Shown: positions 4,993-5,256 of the stretch, in pieces
Layout: each line of letters begins with the position of its first letter
Numbering within the stretch: position 1 is the first letter of the stretch
From: Thermoplasmata archaeon
GTDB taxonomy: Archaea; Thermoplasmatota; Thermoplasmata; JAGHBH01
Assembly: GCA_030673205.1 (NCBI GenBank)
Contig: DAOVJP010000126.1
Span: 1-5,256, forward strand
Length of the DNA stretch: 5,256 nucleotides
Reading direction: 5' to 3'
Made by a program: the position numbers and the translations under genes
The notes under the pieces: model-generated
Seen by the model: the letters and a program-made list of their open reading frames with translations, nothing else
What the model was told of the DNA's origin: nothing
The model's database searches: none

Positions 4993-5095
4993 GGGCCATC
5001 TCAGCATTGCAGATATGGTGCCTATTGCGTGTGGAAGCGTATGAGTTGGGCCTTAGCGGAAACCAGAGATTCCGTGTTGTGACCATCTAGGCACA
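4993..5095. repeat. tRNA-head repeat unit, copy B
   Basis: This is the second copy of the block at 4774-4877, with about 90% identity over the first 71 nt. It again begins and ends with tRNA-Ser 5'-end sequence, here GGCCATCTCAGCAT (4994-5007) and the decayed GACCATCTAGGCAC (5081-5094), period 87. Its hairpin is weakened (CGGAA/TTCCG only), so this copy looks older or unselected. No protein-coding gene is evident in 4787-5097. Confidence 0.85.
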
Positions 5096-5097
5096 TC

Positions 5098-5256
5098 TCA
5101 TTTGCCAAGTGTTCGTGGCACCAGGTATATCGTTGCTTTTTGTCGTTCTGTGCCCAATGTGACCTCTACTCTGAGCCTGTTCTTATATTTTCTTGTTTTG
5201 GATGGTGCGAGGTTCTCTCGGGTAAGGAGTTGAAGCACGTTCTCGGTGGAGGTGGG
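5098..5256 (-). CDS. C-terminal end of an unrecognised protein (5' part beyond the window)
   Basis: The minus strand is open from the right edge to a TGA at 5100-5098 and encodes 52 residues: an N-terminal piece ENVLQLLTRENLAPS, a basic middle SKTRKYKNRLR, then strand-like VEVTLG and KATIYLVPRTLGK. The mixed composition and codon use look like real protein rather than a chance reading frame. VLQLLTREN looks helical and the remainder like a beta hairpin, which could fit the end of a winged-helix or similar nucleic-acid-binding fold, but I cannot name a family. It ends directly beside the tRNA-derived repeats (final repeat at 5081-5094). Its start, promoter and most domains lie outside the window. 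Confidence 0.6.
   Translation of the reverse strand, partial: PTSTENVLQLLTRENLAPSKTRKYKNRLRVEVTLGTERQKATIYLVPRTLGK

Larger units (their letters stand above)
4901..5005 (-). pseudogene. Broken tRNA-Ser copy with a hairpin-bearing insertion in the D-loop
   Basis: Minus-strand 5005-4993 reads GCTGAGATGGCCC, the first 13 nt of tRNA-Ser with one change. After 49 unrelated nt, the D-loop sequence AGCCCGGTAA follows at 4943-4934, identical to 4773-4764 in the intact gene. The 49 nt contain two hairpins (4966-4988 and 4941-4957). Beyond the D-loop comes a GGAAACC hairpin instead of the anticodon arm, then AATCTCGG (4908-4901), resembling a shortened tRNA 3' end. No anticodon or variable arm remains. 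I read this as a decayed tRNA gene. The 3' limit is uncertain. Confidence 0.5.

Noticed and set aside
4863..5006. Split, permuted or intron-bearing tRNA gene in place of pseudogenes
   Set aside because: No anticodon arm is retained in the extra copies, and a complete canonical tRNA-Ser lies next to them, so decay fits better. Small-RNA data could reopen this.
4822..5082. 86-codon plus-strand open frame through the tRNA-head repeats
   Set aside because: It is made of tRNA-derived repeats and hairpins. The repeat period is not a multiple of three across copies and no protein-like pattern is seen.
4774..5095. CRISPR array
   Set aside because: The repeats are few, unequal in length, decayed, and separated by related rather than unique sequence. 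They are tRNA-derived and no cas gene is present.

Overview
The window reads as archaeal, most likely euryarchaeal. It has the two adjacent genes of DNA topoisomerase VI, TATA/BRE promoters rather than -35/-10 boxes, one apparently leaderless gene, and a tRNA-Ser with G73 and no encoded CCA. The exact lineage cannot be read from the sequence. The first three genes and a secreted protein take up about 1-4176. From about 4380 to 5097 the DNA is non-coding apart from one tRNA, and it is unusually dense in repeats and hairpins.

Layout. 1-321 (+) is the C-terminal end of topoisomerase VI subunit B with an acidic, internally repeated tail. It overlaps by an ATGA junction with 318-1418 (+), the complete catalytic subunit A. 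Converging on it, with only 12 nt between the stop codons, is 1431-2330 (-), a Fic-family protein. The Fic gene has a strong TATA/BRE promoter, a probable leaderless GTG start, and a perfect 10-bp inverted repeat straddling the promoter. 2518-4176 (-) is a probably secreted protein with eight SBBP-type beta-propeller repeats and an acidic helical C-terminal domain. It has its own TATA box and a Shine-Dalgarno-like site. 5098-5256 (-) is the C-terminal end of an unrecognised protein that runs off the right edge.

The most unusual region surrounds the intact tRNA-Ser(CGA) gene at 4702-4786 (-). The first 12-14 nt of this tRNA recur at 4863, 4994 and 5081, with 88, 131 and 87 nt between successive copies. 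A longer block of about 100 nt (tRNA 5' end plus upstream flank) is duplicated 219 nt away. On the other side of the tRNA, its 3' end (acceptor 3' strand plus T-arm) recurs at 4610 and is split in the T-loop by a 33-nt segment carrying a short palindromic repeat. A second tRNA-like remnant (4901-5005) has a 49-nt, hairpin-bearing segment in its D-loop. About ten further hairpins, several related in sequence, fill the space. I interpret this as a decayed tandem tRNA-Ser duplication invaded or spread by small palindromic elements. That history is inference; the repeats and stems are directly visible.

Functional links. Topoisomerase VI B and A form one housekeeping enzyme and are probably co-translated. 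The Fic gene has its own promoter and looks independently regulated. Known bacterial Fic toxins AMPylate GyrB/ParE, so a Fic enzyme beside the archaeal type II topoisomerase is suggestive, but nothing here proves a link.
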